Assembly: GCA_942493275.1 (NCBI GenBank)
Contig: OW818687.1
Coordinates: forward strand, 558,001-622,000
Length of the DNA: 64,000 bases
Reading direction: 5' to 3'
Origin: G942493275 sp942493275
GTDB taxonomy: Bacteria; Actinomycetota; Coriobacteriia; Anaerosomatales; PHET01
Shown here: positions 32,366-39,925 of the stretch, piece by piece
How positions within the stretch are numbered: position 1 is the first letter of the stretch
Layout of the letters: every line of letters starts with the position of its first letter
Translations under genes and position numbers: made by a program
Notes under the pieces: generated by a model
Seen by the model: the letters and a program-made list of their open reading frames with translations, nothing else
The model's database searches: none
What the model was told of the DNA's origin: nothing

Positions 32366-32905
32366 GTGAACGCCGACTATGTTGTTCGGTTGGCCGGCCC
32401 CGATCATGTCGACCAGCTACCCGCCATCGAATGCGCTGCAGCCACCAGGTTCGGTGATTCGCTGCCGGAATCCGTGCTTTCGCATGTCGCCTCGTCGGAC
32501 AGCCTGGCGACAGCACAACGGGCGGGCCTGCTCTGGGTGGCGCTTGATCCGGCAGGTGCTCCGGTTGGATTCGCCGTAGCCAGCATTCGCGAGCAGCGCG
32601 TACACCTCGACGAACTTGATGTGCGTCCTGAGCACGGCCGCAAGGGAATAGGGTCAGCGCTCGTCGCAGCGGTCGAGGACTATGCGCGAAACAGCGACTG
32701 CACCGAGATGACGCTGACCACCTTCCGCGACGTGCCGTGGAATGCGCCCTTCTATGCTCGCGTCGGCTTCGAGGTGATACCGGAGCAGGAACTCGACGCG
32801 GATCTCCTTCAACGGCTCTCGGATGAGACCGCGATGGGCCTGGAACGTTCGAGCCGGGTGGCGATGCGCAAGCCGCTTAGCCGTCCATCAAGCGCATCAA
32901 CCTGA
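32366..32905 (+). CDS. Cassette 25: GNAT N-acetyltransferase
   Basis: A 179-residue protein. GFAVASIREQRVHLDELDVRPEHGRKGIGSALVAAVEDYA has the beta-4/beta-5 core and the acetyl-CoA loop R/Q-x-x-G-x-G/A (HGRKGIGSAL) of GNAT enzymes; APFYARVGFEV follows. GTG 32366. The last few residues read into remnant attC sequence (ending SRPSSAST). Substrate unknown. Confidence 0.85.
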   Translation: MNADYVVRLAGPDHVDQLPAIECAAATRFGDSLPESVLSHVASSDSLATAQRAGLLWVALDPAGAPVGFAVASIREQRVHLDELDVRPEHGRKGIGSALVAAVEDYARNSDCTEMTLTTFRDVPWNAPFYARVGFEVIPEQELDADLLQRLSDETAMGLERSSRVAMRKPLSRPSSAST

Positions 32906-32910
32906 CGCCC
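32888..32910 (+). repeat. attC remnant 25
   Basis: The fragment AAGCGCATCAACCTGACG is the left arm of a type B attC; no right half follows. A deletion apparently joined it to the inverted DUF1428 gene. Confidence 0.5.
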
Positions 32911-32955
32911 GGGTCGCCGGGAATCACCGCCGTACGCGCTTCTGCGTTTCGACGC

Positions 32956-33336
32956 CTATCCTTCGACTTCGACCTGGAAGCCTCCATAGGCCATTTGCTT
33001 CATGTCGAAGGGCACGACAGCATCCGCATATTCTTCCGCCGTCTCCCCCATCTCCTTCATCACCTTGGCATTCACCTCATCGCGATGCTCTTTGGATTCG
33101 AAAATGATGAAGGAGAACCACACGGTCTGATCGGCCCGGGCCCCGGCCATGTCTGGAAACGCGCGGGACTTCTCGTCACCCATTTCCTGGGGGGCTAGGT
33201 CGTCACCTCGGCATTCGTAATACGCCAGCGCCCCATGTTTCATCCAGGAGTCACGACCGCCCTCTGCCATCTTCTTGTACTCTTCAGTCTTGTCATCAGG
33301 GACTACAAGCACGAATCCGTCCACATACTTCGCCAT
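32956..33336 (-). CDS. Cassette 26 (inverted): DUF1428 family protein
   Basis: A 126-residue protein beginning MAKYVDGFVLVVPDDKTEEYKKMAE and containing VWFSFIIFESKEHRDEVNAKVMKE and VPFDMKQMAYGGFQV, the full-length DUF1428 (YbaA) dimeric alpha/beta-barrel pattern. ATG 33336. It is transcribed against the array and has a 70-base gap upstream that should hold its promoter. Function of the family is unknown. Confidence 0.9.
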   Translation of the reverse strand: MAKYVDGFVLVVPDDKTEEYKKMAEGGRDSWMKHGALAYYECRGDDLAPQEMGDEKSRAFPDMAGARADQTVWFSFIIFESKEHRDEVNAKVMKEMGETAEEYADAVVPFDMKQMAYGGFQVEVEG

Positions 33337-33408
33337 TTCGCATTACCCCCATCTCGATTGAGAAATCACTACTACGATACCCAGCGTGGGCCGCCCTCCC
33401 GCAGTGCC

Positions 33409-33495
33409 GGCGAACAGGCGCATCGAGCCGACTTAGCGAGTCCTCGGCTACCATGAGAGTCATCGGGCACCAGCTCATGCCCACAGACGTTAGGG
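33409..33495 (+). repeat. attC 26 (divergent type A)
   Basis: Bounded by GGCGAAC and GTTAGGG. Arms GGCGCATCGAGCCGACT and CACCAGCTCATGCCC partly pair; the loop is unlike the others. Confidence 0.78.
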
Positions 33496-33517
33496 CGATC
33501 GGAATCATGGGGGCCAC

Positions 33518-34063
33518 ATGGTGCGACTGGCAGCGGCGGTGTTGCTGACGACGCTTCTCCTATTGGCTGGTTGCACGAGCATCGAGCGCACTACGGATTC
33601 TCAGGAGCCAGCCCCTGGCGCCCAGCCCTCTTCACGTCTGACGACTATGCCCGCGCTCATCGGTACCACCCTTGAGGAGGCGTCCGTCGTCTTCGGTGAC
33701 ACCGATTTCGAGCCGACGGTGACCTTCCCAGGCTACGAAGCGCAGTGGTCAGAGGAGGCTACGTATATCGCGGGAACGCAGGTGCCTGCACACGATGAGA
33801 CGGTGTCTGTCGGAGCGCGCAGTATTCCACTTCGCGAGCTCTACAACGGTACGCACGTGATCACCAAGCAGCAGCCAGCCGCAGGCGCAGCCCTCAGCAC
33901 GTCCACAGCAATCGACCTGGAGGCCGGCCCCCACCCAAACGACTCTGGCTGGCCGTGGCTCACCTCGGGCCACAAGTTCTCCATCCGCGAGAGCGGCACG
34001 ATGTCCTGCTTCGAATGTCATGACGCGCCGCAGTGCTCCAGGTGCCATGCTCAACTCGACTAG
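33518..34063 (+). CDS. Cassette 27: PASTA-like lipoprotein with two haem-binding motifs
   Basis: A 181-residue lipoprotein. The signal peptide ends at LLLLAGC (Cys 19). Residues 44-70 and 114-137 (VITKQQPAAGAALSTSTAIDLEAG) resemble PASTA domain strands. The last 30 residues, starting at H152, carry CFECH (164-168) and CSRCH (173-177), two CXXCH c-type haem motifs. If haem is attached, it would be a lipid-anchored electron carrier on the cell surface. ATG 33518. The fusion is unusual, and no homologue of the whole protein is recalled. Confidence 0.75.
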   Translation: MVRLAAAVLLTTLLLLAGCTSIERTTDSQEPAPGAQPSSRLTTMPALIGTTLEEASVVFGDTDFEPTVTFPGYEAQWSEEATYIAGTQVPAHDETVSVGARSIPLRELYNGTHVITKQQPAAGAALSTSTAIDLEAGPHPNDSGWPWLTSGHKFSIRESGTMSCFECHDAPQCSRCHAQLD

Positions 34064-34081
34064 CCGCTCCCTATGCAATCC

Positions 34082-34165
34082 AGCGAACGCCTCCACCCAT
34101 CGCGCCTGAAGTTGTCATATCCTGAAAGCCAGCGGGCGCGCGGGTGAAGAGCCAGGACGGTAGAC
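34082..34165 (+). repeat. attC 27 (type C)
   Basis: Bounded by AGCGAAC and GGTAGAC. TTGTCATATCCTGAAAG loop and GCGCGGGTGAAGAGCC right arm as in attC 16; both ends have drifted. Confidence 0.75.
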
Positions 34166-34193
34166 ACAGTGGGGGCATCAGAGGGGGCGACCC

Positions 34194-34991
34194 GTGGGCG
34201 ATCGGTCAGGGTACAAGCTCGAGCCGTTCAGCAGCAACCGACAGGCTGTCGCGGCCAACTCGGCGGTTGCCCGGGAGAAGAGCATGATCCACTTGGTTAC
34301 CGAGGTGGACATAACCCCCGCTCGGCAAGTGATGGCCGAGCACCGCACCCGGACTGGCGAGGGGTTGTCCCTCACGGCGTACGTTGTGACCTGCATTGCC
34401 CGGGCACTCGCCGACTTTCCTGAGCTCAACGCATTCCGCAGCGGGCGCCACCTGATCGTGCTCGACGACGTGACCGTGAGCGTGGCGTTCGAACGCCAGA
34501 TCGACGGCGAGAGCGTTCCGGAGCCAATCGCGATCCAAGCGATCAATCGGAAGACGTATCGCCAGGTGCACGACGAGTTGCGCGCCGCTCAGAGTCGGAC
34601 TGACGAACCTGTTGGCTCGGCCATGGGCACCGCATGGACCCGGTTCATACCGGGGTTCCTGCTCCGGGCGGTGACCAGACTCGCGTATCGTGATGTCGGC
34701 GTGTGGATGCAGTACGGCGTCGTCGGCGTGACCTCGGTCGGCATGTTCGGAGCGGTGCCCATGTGGCTCGTTCCGCTAGCAAGCTCGACCATCACCGTCT
34801 CAGTCGGCTCGATCGCCACACGACTCACGCTCGTGGATGGTTCGGTGCAGGAGCGTGAGCACCTCTGCCTCACTCTGACGTTCAACCACGAAGTCGTCGA
34901 CGGCGCGCCGGCTGCTCGCTTTACGAGCCGGTTTGCTGAGATTCTGTCGAGCGGCGACGAGCTGCGCGTTGCCAATGCGCCAGGCCACTAG
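34194..34991 (+). CDS. Stand-alone 2-oxoacid dehydrogenase E2-type acyltransferase domain
   Basis: A 265-residue protein with only the catalytic domain: LTFNHEVVDGAPAARF at 228-243 gives the HxxxDG active site (H232, D236), and the N-terminal half matches the E2/CAT core (SLTAYVVTCIARALADFPELNA). There is no lipoyl or peripheral-binding domain, so it is not a pyruvate dehydrogenase subunit; it resembles free-standing E2-like acyltransferases. GTG 34194. Substrate unknown. Confidence 0.82.
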   Translation: MGDRSGYKLEPFSSNRQAVAANSAVAREKSMIHLVTEVDITPARQVMAEHRTRTGEGLSLTAYVVTCIARALADFPELNAFRSGRHLIVLDDVTVSVAFERQIDGESVPEPIAIQAINRKTYRQVHDELRAAQSRTDEPVGSAMGTAWTRFIPGFLLRAVTRLAYRDVGVWMQYGVVGVTSVGMFGAVPMWLVPLASSTITVSVGSIATRLTLVDGSVQEREHLCLTLTFNHEVVDGAPAARFTSRFAEILSSGDELRVANAPGH

Positions 34992-35012
34992 ACACTCCAA
35001 CGAGGAGGACCG

Positions 35013-35606
35013 TTGCGAACCGAACTCAAGACCCGCCCGTGGGACGTCTCGGCAGCCGCTGCCATACTCGCCCTGATCGGCATCGCAGCCGTGCTCGCGC
35101 CGCATGATGCTCTCATTCGCGACTATCCGGTCATGTACAACGTTGTGTTCGGCGTCGGCGCGATGGCACTTATCTACTGGATCCTCATCCGCTTGTGGTG
35201 GATAGCTCGTCAGGATCGAGGGCCGTCCACCCTCATCGCGGCATCGATTGCACTGAGGCTCGGCTACAACGTCTACTCAGAACTTTGGAACGCCTTAGTA
35301 TCTGGGCGTCCCTTCCAGCAACCACTCGACCTGGCTATGGAGTTTGTCCACGTTGCCGCTGGCGTATGCCTTGCGATCGCGTTCCTGAAGTGGTCGCGAA
35401 TCCCCGACTGGCTCGCGTGGCTATTCGTCGCTCAGGTCGCAATCGCGTCCATCGAAGCGGCTACGGGCCTGATGCTTCTCGGCGACCTTCCGGTCACGGC
35501 TGGAGGTCTGCTGTGGACCGTGTGTCTAGGCTGTCTGGCGGTGGTCCTAGCCACCGCCCCTGACGTCAGCACTGTGGATGTCGGAGCGGACGCTGCGGGC
35601 ACCTGA
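35013..35606 (+). CDS. Multi-spanning membrane protein, unknown
   Basis: A 197-residue protein with five or six hydrophobic segments (about residues 12-30, 43-64, 73-90, 105-125, 128-150 and 155-180). The start is probably TTG 35013 after GAGGAGG. It follows the acyltransferase by 21 bases with no attC between, so the two may form a multigene cassette. No family recognised. Confidence 0.6.
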   Translation: MRTELKTRPWDVSAAAAILALIGIAAVLAPHDALIRDYPVMYNVVFGVGAMALIYWILIRLWWIARQDRGPSTLIAASIALRLGYNVYSELWNALVSGRPFQQPLDLAMEFVHVAAGVCLAIAFLKWSRIPDWLAWLFVAQVAIASIEAATGLMLLGDLPVTAGGLLWTVCLGCLAVVLATAPDVSTVDVGADAAGT

Positions 35607-35635
35607 CAGGGATGGCGACAATCGGAGGAAGCGAG

Positions 35636-36139
35636 ATGGGCGGTCGTCTTTGTGCACTGCTGATGGTGGCGACAGTCAGCGTGTTGCCTGTCCTCGCCTC
35701 GGGGTGCGCCCCCAGCGCCCCAACTGATGTGACGAAGTCCCCGAGCGACAGCCAGTCCCAGCGTAGTGCAGAGGGTAATGTACTGGAACCTACCCGCGAC
35801 GACGGGCTGAGCCCGTCATATGAGCCGGGAGCACCAGTCCGCTCCGTCGTCGGTACGGGGCACGTACTCACCGGCAGCGTGGTTTCAAGTCGCGATGGCT
35901 CCCCCATCGGCGGAGCGAGACTCGAACTGTGGCCGGAGTACGCAGACCGAGGGCATCCGGACGAGGCGCGGGCCACCGTCGTGACGGACCGGTCCGGTCG
36001 CTATAGGTTCCAGTGCGATCCGCCAGAACACATCCATATGCGGATCACCGCCCCCGGGTACGTCGGCATCGCGCAGAACAGCTACCACCCCGAAGGGCGA
36101 TCGCAAGCGACCTTTGATGTTGTGCTCCGTCCGGAGTAG
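35636..36139 (+). CDS. Lipoprotein with intradiol-dioxygenase-like beta domain
   Basis: A 167-residue lipoprotein. The signal peptide ends at VLASGC (near residue 24), followed by a Ser/Pro-rich linker to about 85. GSVVSSRDGSPIGGARLELWPEY, TDRSGRYRF and PPEHIHMRITAPGY match the beta-sandwich of intradiol dioxygenases, including the HIH pair that binds iron. The tyrosine-bearing loop between them is missing, so enzymatic activity is doubtful; a carbohydrate- or ligand-binding role is possible. ATG 35636 chosen because GGAGG lies just upstream. Confidence 0.65.
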   Translation: MGGRLCALLMVATVSVLPVLASGCAPSAPTDVTKSPSDSQSQRSAEGNVLEPTRDDGLSPSYEPGAPVRSVVGTGHVLTGSVVSSRDGSPIGGARLELWPEYADRGHPDEARATVVTDRSGRYRFQCDPPEHIHMRITAPGYVGIAQNSYHPEGRSQATFDVVLRPE

Positions 36140-36157
36140 TCAGGCGACGTCAGATGC

Positions 36158-36241
36158 CCAAAATGAGCATTTCGAGGTACGCCAGAATGTAGAATCGAAC
36201 CTGAAAGCGCTCGGGCGTCTTCACATGCCGAGGACACTGGA
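36158..36241 (+). repeat. Degenerate attC 28
   Basis: Only the loop GCCAGAATGTAGAATCG, part of the left arm (GAGCATTTCGAGG) and CTTCACATGCCGAGGACAC remain; there is no CTAAC and no GTTAG. It is the last recognisable type A site of the array. Confidence 0.6.
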
Positions 36242-36274
36242 CGCACTGCTGTGACATCAACCCGGAGGACCGCA

Positions 36275-36745
36275 GTGGGAACGTGGGACGTTGGACCGTT
36301 CGATAATGATGGGGCGTCCGACTGGGCGTGGGAGCTCGAAGAGAGCGACAGCATCGAGGTCCTCAAGGCAGCACTCGACCCACAAGCCAGTTACGTCGAG
36401 GCGCCGGAAGGTGAGATCGCGATCGCGGCTGCCGCTGTGCTGACGGCCTTTGTCGGCGAATCGGTGGGTGTCCCTGATGAGGTGGCGAGTTGGGTGAACT
36501 CGCACAGGCATCTTGACGTCCGCGAGCTGAAGACAGACGCGCTAAGCGCGCTAGATGCCGTCGTCTCTGAGGACTCAGAACTCACGGAGTTGTGGGAGGA
36601 ATCGGGTGATTCGGCGAGTTGGCGCGCCACCGTCGATCAGATCCGTCACGTGCTCGACAGCGAGTGGCCTGCCCCGTCGGCGGTAGTGCCCACTCCGCCA
36701 TCGAAGACGCCGTCAGACAAGTCGTGGTGGCAGTTCTGGCGCTAG
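36275..36745 (+). CDS. DUF4259 family protein
   Basis: A 156-residue protein starting GTWDVGPFDNDGASDWAWEL, the hallmark of DUF4259, with ASYVEAPEGEIAIAAAAVLTAF further on. GTG 36275 was chosen over the track-like earlier GTG because GGAGG lies 8 bases upstream and the family begins with this motif. Function unknown; frequent in accessory DNA. Confidence 0.87.
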   Translation: MGTWDVGPFDNDGASDWAWELEESDSIEVLKAALDPQASYVEAPEGEIAIAAAAVLTAFVGESVGVPDEVASWVNSHRHLDVRELKTDALSALDAVVSEDSELTELWEESGDSASWRATVDQIRHVLDSEWPAPSAVVPTPPSKTPSDKSWWQFWR

Positions 36746-36794
36746 GGGCTCGCCCAACACGCTGACCGCGTGCTGGAGTCAGGAAGGGGACGCG

Positions 36795-37355
36795 ATGGGC
36801 AAGCTGATCTACTCGGCGATTCAGTCCTTGGATGGCTACGTCGCAGACGCGGCGGGCGGGTTTGACTGGGCGGCGCCTGACGAGTCAGTGCACACATTCG
36901 CCAACCAACTGCAGCGTCCGATCTGCATGAACCTCCTCGGAAGACGGATGTATCAGGTTATGTCGGCGTGGGAGACGCTCGGCACTCACGGCGACGAGCC
37001 GGCCTACATAGTGGAGTTCGGCGAGCTTTGGCGCGCGTCCGATAAGGTCGTCTACTCCACGACCCTGGACTCGGTGGATACCGCTCGCACCCGGATCGAG
37101 CGCACATTTGAACCCGACGCCGTCCGACGGATGAAGGAAGAGCTTGCGGGGGACATCTCGATCGGTGGACCCACTCTGGCGGCTCACGCGATCGCAGCCG
37201 GTCTGGTCGATGAGTATCAGTTGCTCGTCGTGCCCGTCGCCGTGGGCGGGGGTGCGCGCTGTCTGCCGGACGGAATTCGGCTCGACTTACAGCTCGTCGA
37301 CCAGCGCCGGTTCGAGAACGGCACCGTCTACATGAGCTATCGGCGAGTCGGATGA
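36795..37355 (+). CDS. Dihydrofolate-reductase-like (RibD C-terminal) protein
   Basis: A 186-residue protein. KLIYSAIQSLDGYVADAAG, LLGRRMYQVMSAWE and GGPTLAAHAIAAGLVDEYQLLVVPVAVGGG are the RibD-C/DHFR-like fold, which in this stand-alone form binds NADPH with unknown substrate. ATG 36795 follows GGAAGGGG. A second family member lies at 38783. Confidence 0.88.
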   Translation: MGKLIYSAIQSLDGYVADAAGGFDWAAPDESVHTFANQLQRPICMNLLGRRMYQVMSAWETLGTHGDEPAYIVEFGELWRASDKVVYSTTLDSVDTARTRIERTFEPDAVRRMKEELAGDISIGGPTLAAHAIAAGLVDEYQLLVVPVAVGGGARCLPDGIRLDLQLVDQRRFENGTVYMSYRRVG

Positions 37356-37448
37356 TGACGCGATTGCTTGAGATGGATGTGATGTCGATAGTGACCGTCG
37401 CGCTGCTTGTCCTGTCGCATTTCGAACCGTAAGCACGAAAGGATCACC

Positions 37449-37805
37449 GTGACCGAGCATCGCGTGTTCGCAATGGATTTCGCAAAGGTCTATCCGCTGT
37501 ACGTTCAGAAGGCGGAGAGGAAGGGCCGTACCAAGGACGACGTTGACCAGATCATCTTCTGGCTGACCGGATATGACGAGGACGGGCTGCAGCGGCAGAT
37601 CGATCAGCGGAGCGATTTCGCTACCTTCTTCGCGCAGGCACCGGCCATGAATCCCAACAGCTCGCTGATTACGGGTGTCGTGTGCGGTGTTCGGGTCGAA
37701 GAAGTCGAAGATCCGTTGATGCGGAAGATCCGCTACTTGGACAAGCTTATTGACGAACTCGCAAAGGGACGGGCAATGGACAAAATCCTGCGCCAGAATG
37801 GGTGA
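37449..37805 (+). CDS. DUF2200 family protein
   Basis: A 118-residue protein starting TEHRVFAMDFAKVYPLYVQKAERKGRTKDDVDQII, followed by WLTGYDEDGLQRQI and IRYLDKLIDELAKGRAMDKIL, the complete DUF2200 pattern. GTG 37449 follows GAAAGG. A partly deleted copy of the same gene lies at 39834-39912. Function unknown. Confidence 0.9.
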   Translation: MTEHRVFAMDFAKVYPLYVQKAERKGRTKDDVDQIIFWLTGYDEDGLQRQIDQRSDFATFFAQAPAMNPNSSLITGVVCGVRVEEVEDPLMRKIRYLDKLIDELAKGRAMDKILRQNG

Positions 37806-37853
37806 AGTAAGCAGGACCGGATCCCGCGCCAGTCGGCGCACTTGGAGGCAGCA

Positions 37854-38333
37854 ATGATTGCAGGCCGTGATGCACAGCAGCTTCTCCGCGACTATCGCCA
37901 TGGCCCCGCGCTTCTTCGCGAGGCCGTCGCAGGCATGGACGCCGCAGCGCTCAGGGAGCGACCCATCCCCGGCAAGATGAGCTCACTTGAGGTGCTGTGC
38001 CACATCGTCGACTCGGATCAATTCATGTGTGATCGGATCAAGCGCACCATCGCGACCGACGGGCCGGTGCTGATCGGCATAGAGTCCGCGAGCTATCCGT
38101 CGCCGCTGCGCTACCACGATCGGGACCTGGGACTCGACCTGCGCCTCCTCGAGGTGCAACGCGAGCAGATGGCGGCGGACCTTGAGCGTCTGTCACAGGA
38201 GGCGTGGCAACGCATGGCAACACACTCCGAGAACGGCGAGCAGACACTGCTCGAGATCTTCGATCACGCGGTGGATCATCTTGAGTCTCACGTGATTACC
38301 ATTGCCGAGAAGCGCCGGGCGCTGGGGCTCTGA
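37854..38333 (+). CDS. DinB-like four-helix protein
   Basis: A 159-residue protein with the DinB/YfiT pattern: LEVLCHIVDSDQFMCDRIKRTI (metal His) and a C-terminal DHAVDHLESHVITI with two further His. Members are metal-dependent, sometimes thiol S-transferases. ATG 37854 has GGAGG upstream; the TTG at 37842 is less likely. Confidence 0.83.
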   Translation: MIAGRDAQQLLRDYRHGPALLREAVAGMDAAALRERPIPGKMSSLEVLCHIVDSDQFMCDRIKRTIATDGPVLIGIESASYPSPLRYHDRDLGLDLRLLEVQREQMAADLERLSQEAWQRMATHSENGEQTLLEIFDHAVDHLESHVITIAEKRRALGL

Positions 38334-38361
38334 CCGCGTTCGCCCGAGGTGGAGGTGACCG

Positions 38362-38700
38362 GTGGACTGGATGAAGAATCTAGCTGAGCAGCGAATCGCT
38401 GCTGCTCAGCGCGCTGGGGAACTCGATGACTTGCCGGGTTCGGGCAAGCCGCTGCCGCCGGACAACACCTCGGGAGTCCCTCCGGCAATGCGATCCGCCG
38501 TCACCATTCTGAGCAACTCCGGCTATGTCCCGGAGGAGGTCGATCTGCTGCGCGAGATGAACGAGGCCCGCGAGGCGCTTCGCTCGGCGTCCACGGAAAC
38601 AGAACGCGCAGACCGAATGCGTGACTTCCGAGATGCGGAGCTCAAGTACAACATTGCGCTCGATCGACACCGCCGAATCTTCAACGACTTCCCAGGCTAG
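38362..38700 (+). CDS. DUF1992 (DnaJ-C28-like) protein
   Basis: A 112-residue protein. NLAEQRIAAAQRAGELDDLPGSGKPLP is the conserved block of DUF1992, with SGYVPEEVDLLREMNEAREAL after it. In other organisms this domain accompanies DnaJ proteins, but function is unknown. GTG 38362 after GGAGGTGA. Confidence 0.9.
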   Translation: MDWMKNLAEQRIAAAQRAGELDDLPGSGKPLPPDNTSGVPPAMRSAVTILSNSGYVPEEVDLLREMNEAREALRSASTETERADRMRDFRDAELKYNIALDRHRRIFNDFPG

Positions 38701-38782
38701 GTTCCGGCGGTCTTTCGCTGGAGGGTTAGGTCTGGGTATTCGGTACTCAGAGGGACGGCGTTCGAGTTCGAGGGAGTGCGGA

Positions 38783-39397
38783 ATGCGCAAGATCATCACC
38801 ACGACCTTCGTGACACTCGACGGGGTCATGCAGGCCCCGGGTGGACCGGAGGAGGACGAGTCCGGCGGCTTCGTCCATGGCGGATGGGCCGCAGGCGGCC
38901 TCTGGGACGACGTTATGGGCAGCACCATGGACGGAATCATGGGTCAGCCTTTCGAGCTGCTGCTCGGACGTCGAACCTACGACATCTTCGCCGGGTACTG
39001 GCCGACTGCGACGGTCGACCAGGAGGTGGCAGTGCCGTTCAACCGCACGGTCAAGCACGTCGTGTCGCGTGAGCCGATCGAACTGGCCTGGCACAACTCA
39101 CGACTCATCACCGGTGATGTGGTGCCCCAGTTCGAGGAACTCAAAGCGCAGCCGGGTCCGGGCCTGTGGGTGCACGGCAGCGGCAATCTCATACAGACGC
39201 TTCTCGCCCATGACCTGATCGACAGGATGCTCGTGTGGACATTCCCGGTGACGGTCGGGAGCGGCAAGAGGCTGTTTGCCGAGGGAACTCGGCCGAGAAG
39301 CCTGCGGCTCGTCGACACGAAGGTCTCGGCAACGGGCGTGATCATCGCAACCTACGAACCGGTCGGGCAACTCGAGACCGGGACGATAGGCGCATAG
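38783..39397 (+). CDS. Dihydrofolate-reductase-like (RibD C-terminal) protein
   Basis: A 204-residue protein. KIITTTFVTLDGVMQAPGGPEEDESGGFVHGGW, LLLGRRTYDIFAGYWP and LWVHGSGNLIQTLLAHDLIDRMLVWTFPVTVGSGKRLF are the classical DHFR-family features found in many actinobacteria. ATG 38783. The frame upstream is open but lacks support. Paralogous in fold to 36795-37355 rather than recently duplicated. Confidence 0.9.
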   Translation: MRKIITTTFVTLDGVMQAPGGPEEDESGGFVHGGWAAGGLWDDVMGSTMDGIMGQPFELLLGRRTYDIFAGYWPTATVDQEVAVPFNRTVKHVVSREPIELAWHNSRLITGDVVPQFEELKAQPGPGLWVHGSGNLIQTLLAHDLIDRMLVWTFPVTVGSGKRLFAEGTRPRSLRLVDTKVSATGVIIATYEPVGQLETGTIGA

Positions 39398-39407
39398 GAG
39401 GCCGAGA

Positions 39408-39812
39408 ATGGCGAACCGAAACGGACTCATCGACGAGATGATCGAGCAGACACCCGACTGGCGCGGGGCGACCTTGGCTGAGTTTCGTCGTGTCATCCAC
39501 GACGCAGACCCCGATATCGTTGAGGAAGTGAAGTGGCGACGACCCAGCAATCCGATGGGCGCGCCCGTCTTCGAACACGAGGGAATCGTCTGTACCGCGA
39601 ACATCCTGAAGGGGTCGGTCAGGCTGAACTTCCCGTCGGGCGGCAGCCTGCCTGATCCCCACAAGATCCTGACCGCCGTCACGGAAGGCAACAAGACGCT
39701 CATCGTCGACCTTCGGGAAGGCGAAACGGTCGACGAGGGTGCGCTCAAGGATCTGATCCGCGCTGCCGTGGATCGCAATCTGGAGAAGTCGAAGTCACCG
39801 CGAAGGACATAG
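39408..39812 (+). CDS. DUF1801 family protein
   Basis: A 134-residue protein. GATLAEFRRVIHDADPDIVEEVKWRRPSNPMGAPVFEHEGIVC and IVDLREGETVDEGALKDLIRAAVDRN match DUF1801, an iron-storage-frataxin-like fold of unknown role. ATG 39408 follows GGAGG, 10 bases after the DHFR-like gene, so the two may be co-transcribed. Related to the gene at 51279. Confidence 0.88.
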   Translation: MANRNGLIDEMIEQTPDWRGATLAEFRRVIHDADPDIVEEVKWRRPSNPMGAPVFEHEGIVCTANILKGSVRLNFPSGGSLPDPHKILTAVTEGNKTLIVDLREGETVDEGALKDLIRAAVDRNLEKSKSPRRT

Positions 39813-39833
39813 GTGCCCAGGAGAGGGATCACG

Positions 39834-39912
39834 ATGACCGAGCATCGCGTGTTCGCCACTGATCGACGAGCTCGCAAAGGGCAAGGCGATGGAGAAGATT
39901 CTGCGCACGTAA
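39834..39912 (+). pseudogene. DUF2200 remnant with internal deletion
   Basis: The first eight codons (MTEHRVFA) and the last 17 (LIDELAKGKAMEKILRT and stop) match the intact gene at 37449-37805, but about 280 bases between them are missing and the two parts are in different frames. The junction is at about 39857. It is a decayed second copy rather than a functional gene. Confidence 0.8.
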
Positions 39913-39925
39913 GGAGCACCTACAA

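Noticed and set aside
17408..36241. CRISPR array
   Set aside because: The repeated elements are about 87 bases, are separated by 200-1300 bases that contain genes, and carry attC arms and crossover sites. No cas genes are present.
38725..38731. GTTAGGT near 38725 as an attC end
   Set aside because: A lone heptamer without arms; likely chance.
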